A stretch of DNA of 32,956 nucleotides, from contig MGTO01000059.1 of the NCBI GenBank assembly GCA_001799485.1, positions 1 through 32,956 on the forward strand, read 5' to 3'. How positions within the stretch are numbered: the first letter of the stretch is position 1; each line of letters begins with the position of its first letter. The translations under genes were made by a program, and so were the position numbers. This document shows positions 1-8,284 of this stretch, piece after piece. The notes beneath the pieces were generated by a model that worked only from the letters and a program-made list of their open reading frames with translations, made no database searches and was not told the DNA's origin. Source of the DNA: Desulfuromonadales bacterium GWC2_61_20 (GTDB lineage: Bacteria > Desulfobacterota > Desulfuromonadia > Desulfuromonadales > UBA2197).

Positions 1-118
1 AGCTTGCCGGCGATGACGTTGAAGGCCCGGGCGATCCCCGAATCGGTGGTGCGGCTGCCAGCTTGCCGGCGATGACGTTGAAGGCCCGGGCGATCCCCGA
101 ATCGGTGGTGCGGCTGCC
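1..118. repeat. 59-bp tandem duplication at the window edge
   Basis: Bases 1-59 are repeated exactly as bases 60-118; the next base differs from the one that follows the first copy (a at 60, g at 119). The unit is 59 bp, not a multiple of three, so in the minus-strand actin-like gene the second unit read (1-59) is shifted in frame. An exact repeat placed at the extreme end of a sequence is typical of a contig-end assembly artefact, but a real slippage duplication cannot be excluded. Confidence 0.95.
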
Positions 119-661
119 GCGTTCCGAATAGCGCATCTTGTCGGCAACCTCGCCGAGATCGTTGAACATACGCTGGAAGAGGGAGCCAAAGGGTTGGGGA
201 ATGACCCGCTCCTTGTTGATGTTGATGACCTTCTCGACCCGCTTGCCGTCGGCGCCGACGAGGACAACCTTGTGTTCCCCCTGCAGCAGACGGGCGAGTT
301 CGTCCTTGTGCTGGCGGTAATAGCCGATGGGGAGTCCGGTGACCAGATTGATCGGGATGAAGCCGCCGACCAGTCGCGCCGCCGCCGTCAAGGCCAGAAT
401 CTTGGCGAACTGACTGACGAATTGGGCCTGATCGAGGGTAAAAAAGCGCACGTTGCTCTGGCGCTCGGCAAGCTCGCCGACAAAGAACTCCTTGCCGTCA
501 ATCTCGACCTGCAGATGTTCGTCCCCAGCGTTGTCACCGATGAGATTTTCCCGGTACTGCAGCTCCGTCGCCTCGCCGAAGACCGACTTGAAGACCAGCT
601 CACGGCTGCCGTTGGTCGCCTTGGTGAAACCGAAACCGATGTCGATACCGAGAATTTCCAC
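1..661 (-). CDS. Actin-like ATPase, ParM/StbA family (partial, disturbed)
   Basis: The gene starts at a GTG (659-661) preceded by a GGAGAG Shine-Dalgarno and runs off the left edge. The N-terminus reads EILGIDIGFGFTKATNG, the phosphate-1 loop of the actin/ParM/MreB superfamily (D-x-G-x-G-x-T-K). Other conserved-looking stretches are LTAAARLVGGFIPINLVTGLP (about residues 91-111) and RVIPQPFGSLF (about 152-162). Such proteins form ATP-driven filaments and can segregate plasmids or position complexes; the cargo here is unknown. Two oddities are visible. The 59-bp duplication at the edge throws the frame out after about residue 201. The expected phosphate-2 motif (VVDIGxxTTD-like) is not seen before residue 175, where the sequence jumps to MRYSERGSRTTDSGI. 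The DUF1015 gene ends 39 bp upstream on the same strand, so the two are probably co-transcribed. The family call is firm; whether the gene is intact is not. Confidence 0.8.
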   Translation of the reverse strand, partial: MEILGIDIGFGFTKATNGSRELVFKSVFGEATELQYRENLIGDNAGDEHLQVEIDGKEFFVGELAERQSNVRFFTLDQAQFVSQFAKILALTAAARLVGGFIPINLVTGLPIGYYRQHKDELARLLQGEHKVVLVGADGKRVEKVININKERVIPQPFGSLFQRMFNDLGEVADKMRYSERGSRTTDSGIARAFNVIAGKLAAAPPIRGSPGPSTSSPAS

Positions 662-700
662 AGATCTCTCCGAATGCCGTCCCCGACGAAAAGAACGTAT

Positions 701-2050
701 TTAGTCCACGACCGTCTCGCCGGTAAAGATCTTGCTGATGACCAGACCACTGAGAAGTTTGGGATAAAAATAGGTCGATTTCTGCGGCATCTTTTCCCCG
801 GCGTTGGCGACGTCGCGCACCTCGCTCATACGCGTCGCGTTCATCAGGAAAGCCAGTTGACACTCCCCCTTCTGCACCAGCTCGAAGGGATCGTCAAAAC
901 CTTTAACGTACTTGAGGTTGGTCTGTTGCTCCTGGGCCTCCAGGGAGACACTCAAGAGATTCTCAAGAATCAGCCGATGGAGAATGGAAACGTCGAGGGT
1001 GCGTAATGCCTTGGGCGCCCGCACATCGAAGAAGCGATTCATCACCGCCTCGTCCTTGAGGGTCAGATAATAGAGGGTCTTGCCGCCGGCGTAGCAAGCA
1101 ATGGCGTGACCGTTCTTCCCCTTTTCCGCCAGCATTTGTCGGGCCTGGCGACGCTGGGCGGCGTCGTTCGAGTCAATCGGTTGGGCATCAATGGTGAAGT
1201 GCTCAGCCAACCCGGCGAGGAGATTCTCCAGTTGAAAATTGGCCAGCCCGTGCAGCAACCGGTGGGTCGGGAAAATGAGCATCCCCTGGTCTTCCATGTT
1301 GGCGAAATACATGAGGACGTAGTTGTAGAGCTCGCGGCCGTTGAACCCCGGCTCGGCGGCGCGCCTGAGGTTGCGGTAGTTGAGAGCGGTTTCGTAGCGG
1401 TGATGTCCATCAGCGATAAAGAGCGGTTTGCTGTCGAGGAGTTCGCGCGCCTTGTCGATGAGTTCGGGCGCCGTCGCGCACCAGAGACGGTGACGCACAC
1501 CGTCGTCGTCGACGACGTCGATCTCGGGAGTACGTTCCTTTTCCCGCTTGCTGAACGACTCGATGACACAGCAGGGATCGGCGTAGAGGGAGAAGATCGG
1601 ACTGAAGTTGGCGCTGCAGGCCTTGGTCAGATGGAGACGGTCGGCCTTCGGCCCGGCCAGGGTCTTTTCGTGGGGCTTGACCACCCCCGAGGAGAAATCC
1701 TCGATGCGGGTCAGGGCGATAAAGCCCTTGCGGCAGACGGCGGTACCATCCTCCAGAATGTAGTCCTGGTCGTAGAGGTAGATGGCCGGCGCCGCGTCGC
1801 GCACCAGCACCCCGTCGGCCTGCCAGCGGGCAAAGTCATCGGCAGCGCGGGTATAGCGGTTATCGTTTTCGTTGTCGGCGGAGGTCGTCTTGCCGAGGAT
1901 GAGGCGGATGATGTTGTGCGAGCTGCGGGCATACAGTGCCTCCTGCAACGTCGGCGAAATGACGTCATAGGGAGGAGCCATCACCTTTTGCAGGTCGGGG
2001 ATGACCTTGCTGGCATAGCGAAGGGCGCGGAACGGGACAATCTTGGCCAT
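701..2050 (-). CDS. DUF1015 family protein
   Basis: This 449-residue soluble protein starts at an ATG preceded by GGGAGG at 8 nt. It matches the DUF1015 (COG4198) family over its whole length. The hallmarks seen are MAPPYDVIS near residues 24-32, HEKT at 127-130 and IADGHHRYETAL near 212-223. The last, with its acidic and histidine residues, looks like an active-site motif, but I know of no established reaction for the family. There is no signal peptide or membrane segment. It lies 145 bp downstream of the pilE-like gene, behind a terminator-like hairpin, and 39 bp upstream of the actin-like gene. Co-transcription with the actin-like gene is an inference from spacing. Family assignment is confident; function is unknown. 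Confidence 0.9.
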   Translation of the reverse strand: MAKIVPFRALRYASKVIPDLQKVMAPPYDVISPTLQEALYARSSHNIIRLILGKTTSADNENDNRYTRAADDFARWQADGVLVRDAAPAIYLYDQDYILEDGTAVCRKGFIALTRIEDFSSGVVKPHEKTLAGPKADRLHLTKACSANFSPIFSLYADPCCVIESFSKREKERTPEIDVVDDDGVRHRLWCATAPELIDKARELLDSKPLFIADGHHRYETALNYRNLRRAAEPGFNGRELYNYVLMYFANMEDQGMLIFPTHRLLHGLANFQLENLLAGLAEHFTIDAQPIDSNDAAQRRQARQMLAEKGKNGHAIACYAGGKTLYYLTLKDEAVMNRFFDVRAPKALRTLDVSILHRLILENLLSVSLEAQEQQTNLKYVKGFDDPFELVQKGECQLAFLMNATRMSEVRDVANAGEKMPQKSTYFYPKLLSGLVISKIFTGETVVD

Positions 2051-2131
2051 GGATGAATCCTCCCGGGATGAACGCTACGGCAAGGCGCCACTATACAGGG
2101 AGGGAGGGGAGTGGTTCAAGCAGAAATGCGC

Positions 2132-2168
2132 AAAGCGGGCGTGACCATGACCGGTCACGCCCGCCTTG
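2132..2168 (-). terminator. Terminator-like hairpin after the pilin operon
   Basis: A perfect 12-bp stem (2135-2146 with 2153-2164, GC-rich) has a 6-nt loop. It extends by a few A:T pairs past a one-base bulge. On the minus strand it lies about 30 nt after the pilE stop and is followed by a short, weak T-rich stretch. It probably ends or attenuates transcription of the fimT-pilE operon before the DUF1015 gene. Confidence 0.65.
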
Positions 2169-2195
2169 CTGTTATTCACAGTGTTTTGCGCCGTC

Positions 2196-2585
2196 CTACC
2201 AGCATTTGCTCGGCAGGGCCGGGGTGCGGGCGCCGGTCTGGTCGATGGTCAGGGTGCCGCATTCGTCGCCCACCTGCACCCCTTGGGGAACCGCCTGGAT
2301 GATGAAGTTGGAGGCGTCAGGAGCGCCGGAGTAACTCAGAGCGTAGGTGTTGCCGCTCACCGTCGCCGGGCTCAGGGGGGCGCCGGCGTAGGTGCTGTTG
2401 CGAGTGAAGAAGCGTTCCATGTTCTGGGCTCCCTCAACCAGGGCCGCCTTGGCCGAGGCCCGGTGCGAACGCTGGGTATAGCCGCGGTAGGTTGGGATGG
2501 CAATGGCGGTGAGGATGCCGATAACGGCAATGACCACAACCAGCTCGATGAGGGTGAATCCGCGCACTTCATTGCAAGTCGGCAT
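2196..2585 (-). CDS. pilE: Type IV pilin-like minor pilin (PilE type)
   Basis: This prepilin has 129 residues from the chosen start. The leader MPTCNEVRG is followed by FTLIELVVVIAVIGILTAIA, so the prepilin peptidase (PilD) should cut after Gly9 and methylate Phe10. Glu14 is the conserved Glu5 of the mature pilin. The N-terminal hydrophobic helix is followed by a short globular part with two cysteines near the C-terminus (DECG and the terminal KCW). Those cysteines could close the disulfide-bonded D-region typical of type IVa pilins. The ATG at 2585 is preferred because AAGGAG sits 6 nt upstream; an ATG at 2600 and a TTG at 2603 are in frame but have poorer spacing. It is the last gene of the fimT-pilV-pilW-pilX-pilY1-pilE series and starts about 20 bp after the pilY1 stop. 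It is more likely a minor pilin than the major PilA because of this context. Confidence 0.88.
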   Translation of the reverse strand: MPTCNEVRGFTLIELVVVIAVIGILTAIAIPTYRGYTQRSHRASAKAALVEGAQNMERFFTRNSTYAGAPLSPATVSGNTYALSYSGAPDASNFIIQAVPQGVQVGDECGTLTIDQTGARTPALPSKCW

Positions 2586-2605
2586 CTGCTGCTCCTTCAT
2601 CAAGG

Positions 2606-5600
2606 TTAGATCTCCTGCCAGGAGATACGGCCGCTGCCGACGCTGTCGGCTTCGAGACCGGTGAGGTTGACCGAACCGTCGGAATTCTCCGTCGTCGTCG
2701 TCGTCGAGTCGGTGACGCCGCCGGTGACCGTTTCGATGGTGATGGTGATGGTGTTGTCCGAATTGCGCGTCACCGTCGTCGTCCGGAGGTCGCCACCGAC
2801 GTAGGTGATGACGGTGGTGGTGACATTCTCGACGATGGTCGTCACCACCGACTCGATATCGTCGGCCGGGCGAGCAGTAAAGCTGCCGTCATTGGGGTCA
2901 GCGGCGCCGGGGGAAGGGGTCGAGGCCGCCGTCGTCGAAATCGCCGTATCTTCCGGCGGGTTGACGACCCAGCCGGCGACATCGGAGCACATACCGTTTT
3001 CATGATGCCAGAAGATGGTGTATTCGGCAATGAGAGAAGCATCTCGGCTCGTCTTCTTGACGCGGTAACCGTAGCGCAAGTCACCGGCAACGTTGAGTTC
3101 GACATTGGCCGCCGGGGTATTGTACTTGATGATCTGGAAGGTCAGGGCGCCGTTGCGCCAGGTGCCGAGGATGCCGTCCTGCTTGGCCGCGTCATAGGCC
3201 CCCTTGACGCAGCCGGTCTGGGTCGGGATGAGGCCGGCGCGGACGACCCCGGTCCCCCAGTCCCGCGATTCGAAGGCGAGAAGGGGGAGATTGACCATCA
3301 GCGAATTGATGTCGGCTATGGTGTAGGTCAGCACCGAGGCGTTGCCGAGGGAGTCGACCACCGCTTGGTTGTCGTAATCGATGACCTTGATGTAAGGGTT
3401 GCCGCCGATGCTCAACTTGGCCGCCGGCGACAGGGTGGCATTGACGACCAGAACCTTGAACTTGACCGCAGTGCTCTTGATGACGTTACCGAGGTTGGTC
3501 CCGGCGATACTGCCGTTCAACATGTTGACGCCGGTGACATCGAACTTGTCGTCATATTCGTGGGTATGGGTATCGACTTCCGACGCCCACGCCCCGGCGA
3601 CGCAGGTCGTATCCGGCCGTTTGACCGTGCAAGTCGTCTGCGGCGCCCCGATGTTGCAGGTCGTCGTCCAGTTTTTGGTGAGACAGGTCGTCGTCGTGTC
3701 GACGGTGGTGCAGTTCGTCGTGGTCGTGGTGATGGTACAGGTGGTTTTCCACACCCCGCTGACCTTGGCATAGACGCAGCTTTCGGTCTGGTTTGAGGCC
3801 AGGGTGTAGATCGGTGAGGCAAAGGTCTGGCACGAACCGGGGGAGCGATGGTCACCTGTGCAGGTCTTGGTCGAAGTGGCCGTTGACGCTGTACAGGTCT
3901 GGGCCCGCCCGTCAGGTAGGGTATAGGTCGGAGTATCGTAATCAGCGCAGCCGGTGCCGGTGGTGTGATTCCCGGGACAGTTGTAAGACGGCCCGGCAAC
4001 GGAGGCCTTGGTGCAGGTCTGGGTCGTCCCGACGGCAAGGGTGTAGGGCGGGGTGTCGTAGGTCTGACAGCCCGCCGCGACGCGGTCGCCGGGGCAGTCA
4101 TAGGTCGGCCCGTTGGTTGAAGCCTCGGTGCAGGTCTCCGACGAGCCGACGGGAACGCTATAGGTTGGCGAACTGTAGGTCGCGCACGAATCGGGGGATT
4201 TATGCTGACCGGGGCAGACCTGGGTTGAGGATATCAGTAGACCGGAAACACAGGCCTCGGTGTAGCCGGTGGGGACGGTGTAGTCGCCAGGACTGGGGCT
4301 GTTGGTTATGCACGAATCGGGGCTCGGATGCGAACCGTCGCAGGTATAGGTGCCGTCAACGACCATACTGCTGGAGCAGGTCTGCGGCGGCCAGTGGCTG
4401 TCCCAGTCGAAGTGCCCGCCCGAAACGCCACGGTCGGGAGGAGGGGCGGGAATGACGTAGTCGGGGTTGCGGGTGTAGAGGGTGGTGTTGAGAACTTTAA
4501 GGTCGACCAGGACCGGCTGCGAGACAACCCCCGAATCAAGGTATTTGGAGACGGGAATCCCCGGCGCTCCGGCGATGAATGGACCATCCGGGTAGCTGTC
4601 GCGCAGACGGTCGTAGTCGTTGATGACAAGGTCGCTGTTCATGTCGTTGAAGGGGCGATAGTAGGCGCCGCCAGTGAGGTAATCAAGTTCGCTCTTCCAG
4701 TTTTCACCACTGGCGCCGCTAGGGTTGATATTGACCGTCGGGTTGGTGCTGTTGAAGACGTAGCGCCCGCTCTGGACATAGGTGCCGTCGCCGAGGACAC
4801 GTTCCCCGGCTGGCAGGGGAGTGCGCCAGGCATTGTGACCGGCGGCCGTATAGTCGAAGGGGGTGTTGGTGACGGTGCGCACGCGGTAGGTGGTGACCCC
4901 GGAGACGTAGGTCGTTTCAGTGAAGGCCTGGTTCAAAAGGCCAGTTCCGGGAGCGCCGACCCAGACGCCGTAAGCGTAATGGATGGCATTGTCGGTCTTG
5001 TCGGCCGGGGTAAACATGCGCCCGGTGGCGAAGTTGACCATGACCCCCCCTTTGGGGTGGACCGTCACCGCCGGCGCCGTGGTGATGGCCTGGCCGGCGT
5101 CGTACACCTGGGTGGCGGTCCAGGCGCCGGGGGAGGCGTTGGTCAAGTCAAATTTCCACATCTTGCCGTCGATGTCGCCGGCATAGGCATAATCGGCGAT
5201 GTCGTCACCGTTGAGATCGAGAACGGTCGGTGTCGCCAGGCCATTGGGGCCGCCGACCCCGGCGAGACCGGTGTCGATCTCTGCGATGCGAACGCCGGTC
5301 TCGAGGTTGATGACATAGAGGACGGCGTGTCCGTTACCGCTGTTGACATAGCCGTTACCGACGATGACCGCCGGGGTGAAGACCCCGCTACTTGTCTGCA
5401 CGTTCATGATCGACGGGGTGTTGTAGGTAAAACCGAGGTTGGTGAAGCCGGTGGAACTGTTGCTGATCTCCCACAGGGCGCGGCTGGCGGCGTCACTCTC
5501 CGAGGTCGGGACCGGACTGGTGATTTCGAGGCAATAAAGCCCCTTGCCGCCGGCGCCGAGGCCTCCGACCATGAATTTGCGGTCGACGCCGCCGATGGTC

Positions 5601-6340
5601 ACTTGGGCATAGGCCATGGAGGCGTCGACAAAATAGGCGTGAGCGGCGGCATTGTAGGGATCGACATTCAGCCGTGTCAGCTTGGAAATGAGCATGGAGG
5701 GGATATAGGCATAGACTTCGTCGCCCCCCTCGCGCCCCAGCGCGGTGGCGGCGGCATTATTGACGTTGAGGACGTGGACCATGCCGTCGTTGGCGCCGAA
5801 GTAGAGGAGCCCATCAATGAGGTAGGGACGCGAGTGCATGACATCGCCGAGAACCTTGACCCGGGCGCGATAGAGATTGAGACCGTTGGGCTTCTCGTTG
5901 GTACGATCACCACGGATGTAGTTGAGGTAGTACTCGGTGCCGAGGGCGGTCGTTTGGCTCGCCGAGAGGCTGGCCCAGCGGAAGCGGGCGCCGCTGGCGC
6001 CGTTTTTGGTGACGATCCAGCGGCTGGTGTCGTAGTTCTGGGCGTCGATATGGTCGGCGGCGCCATTCCAGTCCTCGACGGCATAGTTGATGATGCCGCG
6101 GTCGCTGATCGGGTATGAATAGACGTTGCCGTACCAGAACTCGCGATTATAGGTCGTCTGGTAACTCGTCTCGGCCCCCGACGACAGATCATAACTGGAG
6201 AGGGCCGGCTGAACGACGTAACCGACGGTCTGAAGTTCGGGATTGAAACTCACCGCGGCAAAAGCTGCCGGCGCCGCCAGCAGCAGAGAGAGGAGACTGA
6301 GGGCGCAGCGGAGGCCAAACTGGCGAAAGGTCGTGGTCAT
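2606..6340 (-). CDS. pilY1: PilY1 pilus-tip adhesin/assembly protein with cysteine-rich insert
   Basis: This secreted protein has 1244 residues and a Sec signal peptide (about residues 1-28, ending AAFAA). AAGGAG lies 9 nt before the ATG. Residues about 160-620 match the PilY1 beta-propeller domain (for example HSRPYLIDGLLYFGANDGMV). They include a calcium-binding loop of the PilY1 type, DLNGDDIADY (375-384), and a dockerin/EF-hand-like loop DMNSDLVINDYD (566-577). PilY1 proteins cap type IV pili, help pilus extension and bind surfaces. I see no N-terminal von Willebrand A domain like that of Pseudomonas PilY1. Residues 655-913 hold 22 cysteines in regular arrays (separate repeat entry). A C-terminal region beginning around HTHEYDDKFDV follows, and the protein ends in a Thr-rich tail (about 1150-1225). 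It sits between pilX and pilE in a classic minor-pilin operon. The family call is very secure; the role of the Cys-rich region is unknown. Confidence 0.95.
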   Translation of the reverse strand: MTTTFRQFGLRCALSLLSLLLAAPAAFAAVSFNPELQTVGYVVQPALSSYDLSSGAETSYQTTYNREFWYGNVYSYPISDRGIINYAVEDWNGAADHIDAQNYDTSRWIVTKNGASGARFRWASLSASQTTALGTEYYLNYIRGDRTNEKPNGLNLYRARVKVLGDVMHSRPYLIDGLLYFGANDGMVHVLNVNNAAATALGREGGDEVYAYIPSMLISKLTRLNVDPYNAAAHAYFVDASMAYAQVTIGGVDRKFMVGGLGAGGKGLYCLEITSPVPTSESDAASRALWEISNSSTGFTNLGFTYNTPSIMNVQTSSGVFTPAVIVGNGYVNSGNGHAVLYVINLETGVRIAEIDTGLAGVGGPNGLATPTVLDLNGDDIADYAYAGDIDGKMWKFDLTNASPGAWTATQVYDAGQAITTAPAVTVHPKGGVMVNFATGRMFTPADKTDNAIHYAYGVWVGAPGTGLLNQAFTETTYVSGVTTYRVRTVTNTPFDYTAAGHNAWRTPLPAGERVLGDGTYVQSGRYVFNSTNPTVNINPSGASGENWKSELDYLTGGAYYRPFNDMNSDLVINDYDRLRDSYPDGPFIAGAPGIPVSKYLDSGVVSQPVLVDLKVLNTTLYTRNPDYVIPAPPPDRGVSGGHFDWDSHWPPQTCSSSMVVDGTYTCDGSHPSPDSCITNSPSPGDYTVPTGYTEACVSGLLISSTQVCPGQHKSPDSCATYSSPTYSVPVGSSETCTEASTNGPTYDCPGDRVAAGCQTYDTPPYTLAVGTTQTCTKASVAGPSYNCPGNHTTGTGCADYDTPTYTLPDGRAQTCTASTATSTKTCTGDHRSPGSCQTFASPIYTLASNQTESCVYAKVSGVWKTTCTITTTTTNCTTVDTTTTCLTKNWTTTCNIGAPQTTCTVKRPDTTCVAGAWASEVDTHTHEYDDKFDVTGVNMLNGSIAGTNLGNVIKSTAVKFKVLVVNATLSPAAKLSIGGNPYIKVIDYDNQAVVDSLGNASVLTYTIADINSLMVNLPLLAFESRDWGTGVVRAGLIPTQTGCVKGAYDAAKQDGILGTWRNGALTFQIIKYNTPAANVELNVAGDLRYGYRVKKTSRDASLIAEYTIFWHHENGMCSDVAGWVVNPPEDTAISTTAASTPSPGAADPNDGSFTARPADDIESVVTTIVENVTTTVITYVGGDLRTTTVTRNSDNTITITIETVTGGVTDSTTTTTENSDGSVNLTGLEADSVGSGRISWQEI
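3596..4378 (-). repeat. Cysteine-rich tandem repeats encoded inside pilY1
   Basis: This stretch codes for PilY1 residues about 655-915. There are five units of about 40 residues, starting at Cys 655, 697, 737, 776 and 816, each with three cysteines spaced about 12 and 10 apart. A typical unit reads CPGxHxSxDSCxTYxxPxYT and so on to a TC. A six-cysteine ladder follows, at residues 868, 877, 886, 895, 904 and 913, exactly nine residues apart in Thr-rich sequence. None is a CxxCH heme motif. The units are degenerate, so this is a protein repeat rather than a recent DNA duplication. Confidence 0.9.
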
Positions 6341-6414
6341 GATGAGCTCTCCTTCTGTGGTGACGCGAGAACGGTTCTGGGCGAGTGCGGCCGCCGGCGG
6401 CGTCCCCCGCCCGA

Positions 6415-7011
6415 TTATTCCTTGCGAAAAATCCCCTCAAGGGTGACCTGGGTGCCGGGCTTGGCGCCGTAGCCGCGCACGGTGATGGTATAGGTATAGA
6501 GGCAGCGGCCTGAACCGGTGACCACCGGGCAGGCGAAATCGATGATGTAACGGGGCTGATTGGGGAGCGGGACACCGTCGGTGCCGAGCAGGGGGGCGGC
6601 GCCGGTCCGCGCCCCATAAACGGTGTTACGGGCATCGGCGGGATCGAGAAAGGGGAGTTTGGTGGCGCGAACCACCCCGAGGCAGAGCCCGTTGGTGCAG
6701 GCGGCGGAAAAACCGACACCGCCGACGATGCGACGCTGGGCATCGGGATCGGTGGGGGCGCCGGTGTATTTGTTGGTAAAACGGTCGGGCAGGGGCAGCA
6801 GCGAACCGTTTTCAATCTCGTTTTCGGCATCGCGCAGGGCCGCCTCCGCCGCCTGGAAGGCGAGGTTGCGGTCAGCCAGATTCCCTGCCATCTTCTCCTC
6901 GAGGGTGGTCGACTGCATGGCGGTAATGCCGAGGAGAGTCAGTACCAAAAGGAGAATCAGGCTGACGATGAGGACGGCGCCGGACTCGTTGTCAAGGATT
7001 CCTTGTTTCAT
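6415..7011 (-). CDS. pilX: PilX-like minor pilin
   Basis: The protein has 198 residues. Its N-terminus NESGAVLIVSLILLLVLTLLG, followed by AMQSTTLEEKMAGNLADR, is the PilX_N pattern. Prepilin peptidase should cut after Gly11. As in many PilX/GspK-like proteins, position +5 of the mature protein is not Glu (it is Val), which suits a tip or priming subunit. The globular part has several cysteines. The ATG at 7011 is chosen because GGGGGA lies just upstream. An earlier in-frame ATG at 7047 overlaps the pilW stop (ATGA) but lacks a Shine-Dalgarno and would add 12 unlikely residues. PilX normally works with PilV, PilW and PilY1 in the pilus-tip complex. Confidence 0.88.
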   Translation of the reverse strand: MKQGILDNESGAVLIVSLILLLVLTLLGITAMQSTTLEEKMAGNLADRNLAFQAAEAALRDAENEIENGSLLPLPDRFTNKYTGAPTDPDAQRRIVGGVGFSAACTNGLCLGVVRATKLPFLDPADARNTVYGARTGAAPLLGTDGVPLPNQPRYIIDFACPVVTGSGRCLYTYTITVRGYGAKPGTQVTLEGIFRKE

Positions 7012-7043
7012 CTTTCCCCCATGCCGACAAAGGCGAGAACACT

Positions 7044-7796
7044 TCATCGGAGCTGGTTACGCATGCTGATGGTACCGGTGAAGACCTGGCGCAGGCGGCG
7101 GTCGTCGACCGGATCGATGATCACCTGGTTGGTGATCTCACCCGGGGTCCCGGCGACCATGTAGGTGCGGGTATCGAGACCGGACCCCTGCGGGAGCTCA
7201 TCGACAGTGCGCAGCAACACTCCGAAGCGGACGGCGACGACTACGGTGGCAGGCGTCAACGCGGTAGCGGTGACATAACTGTCGACACTGATATCCTCGT
7301 TGCTATCGATGCCGTAGAGGACCTGGAAACTTTCCACCCCCTCAATAACCGGCTGCCAGCTGGTCCCGCTGTCTAGGCTGCGTTCGAGCTCGTTGTCCAC
7401 GGTATCGTGGCGGAACCAGGTCCGGGCCAAGGTTCCGGGGACATTCTCGTAACATAGTTGCAAAGTGTCACTGACGGTACCGCCCCCCTCGTTTCCGGTG
7501 ATGGGGACCTCGGCCCCGGGATTAGAGGTGAGGTTGACAAAGGAGCGTCCGTCGACGGAGAAACGCGGAGTGCCGGCACGGCGAATCTCACGCGCCAGGA
7601 TGTCAACGGCAAAACGACCGTTCTCCTGCAACCGCCCGAGCTCGGCCTGGGTGCCGTAGGTGGTGGTGCTGGAGAGGAAGATCTGATAGACCCCGCCGAG
7701 GAGGACAAGGCTGACGGCCATGGCCACCAGCATCTCGACCAGAGAGAGACCTGCTTCACCGATCCCGGACAGTTTTTTCATCCTCCGGCCTTTCAT
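7044..7796 (-). CDS. pilW: PilW-like minor pilin
   Basis: The protein has 250 residues. Its N-terminus MKGRRMKKLSGIGEAG is followed by LSLVEMLVAMAVSLVLLGGV, giving cleavage after Gly16 and the conserved Glu at +5. The following sequence (LGRLQENGRFAVDILAREIRRAG) is the conserved stem of PilW/PulJ-type pseudopilins. The ATG at 7796 overlaps the pilV stop as ATGA, which suggests translational coupling. A second ATG at 7781 abuts a GGAGG with no spacer and so is less likely. The large C-terminal part is family-typical. It is thought to form part of the minor-pilin tip complex that primes pilus assembly. Confidence 0.9.
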   Translation of the reverse strand: MKGRRMKKLSGIGEAGLSLVEMLVAMAVSLVLLGGVYQIFLSSTTTYGTQAELGRLQENGRFAVDILAREIRRAGTPRFSVDGRSFVNLTSNPGAEVPITGNEGGGTVSDTLQLCYENVPGTLARTWFRHDTVDNELERSLDSGTSWQPVIEGVESFQVLYGIDSNEDISVDSYVTATALTPATVVVAVRFGVLLRTVDELPQGSGLDTRTYMVAGTPGEITNQVIIDPVDDRRLRQVFTGTISMRNQLR

Positions 7797-8284
7797 AGTT
7801 CGGTTTCGATCTGAATCTGGGCATTGGCGACGCCGCTGCGCAGATCGTCCCAGATGACGATAACGGTGATTTTGTTCCCCACCATTGCCACCGAACCGTC
7901 GCCAAGAGGGAGTCGGGCAAGACCCCAGCGGTCCTCGACGTCCGAGGCGGGATTGCCTTTCCATTCAACCAGATCGGCGTTGAAGATCGGGGCCGGGGGC
8001 GGATTGAGAACCGGTGACGTGCCGAGACCGATATCGTAGAGACCGAGGCGGGCCTGCACCGGGTTGGCGCGCATGCGGTCGATGATGTCGTTGGCCGCCG
8101 TCGTCGCTTGCGAACGCATGAGGGAACCGTGATTGTCGCGCAGGCTGCGGGTCTGCATCCCGGCGAGGCCAAGCATGCCGATGGAGAGGATGACGAGGGC
8201 GACAAGGACCTCGACCAGGGAGAAGCCATGCTCTTGTGGGCGAGGAGCAAAAAAAGGGGTCTTTAGGATTGGCGTCATGGACAT
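7793..8284 (-). CDS. pilV: PilV-like minor pilin
   Basis: The protein has 163 residues. The prepilin signal ends at Gly20 and is followed by FSLVEVLVALVILSIGMLGL, with Glu25 at +5. The next block, LAGMQTRSLRDNHGS..RSQATTAANDIIDRMRAN, is a strong PilV signature. GGAGG lies 7 nt before the ATG at 8284; another ATG at 8278 forms an ATGA overlap with the fimT stop, but its spacing to the Shine-Dalgarno is poorer. The gene overlaps fimT by 10 nt and pilW by 4 nt, so the three are translated as a tightly coupled block. Confidence 0.92.
   Translation of the reverse strand: MSMTPILKTPFFAPRPQEHGFSLVEVLVALVILSIGMLGLAGMQTRSLRDNHGSLMRSQATTAANDIIDRMRANPVQARLGLYDIGLGTSPVLNPPPAPIFNADLVEWKGNPASDVEDRWGLARLPLGDGSVAMVGNKITVIVIWDDLRSGVANAQIQIETEL

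Noticed and set aside
3596-4378. Possible CRISPR-like repeat array
   Set aside because: The repeats are degenerate, of about 120 bp and in frame within pilY1; they are protein repeats.
4328-6118. Long open frame opposite pilY1
   Set aside because: It mirrors codon structure of the real gene in high-GC DNA and has no recognisable domain or ribosome binding site.
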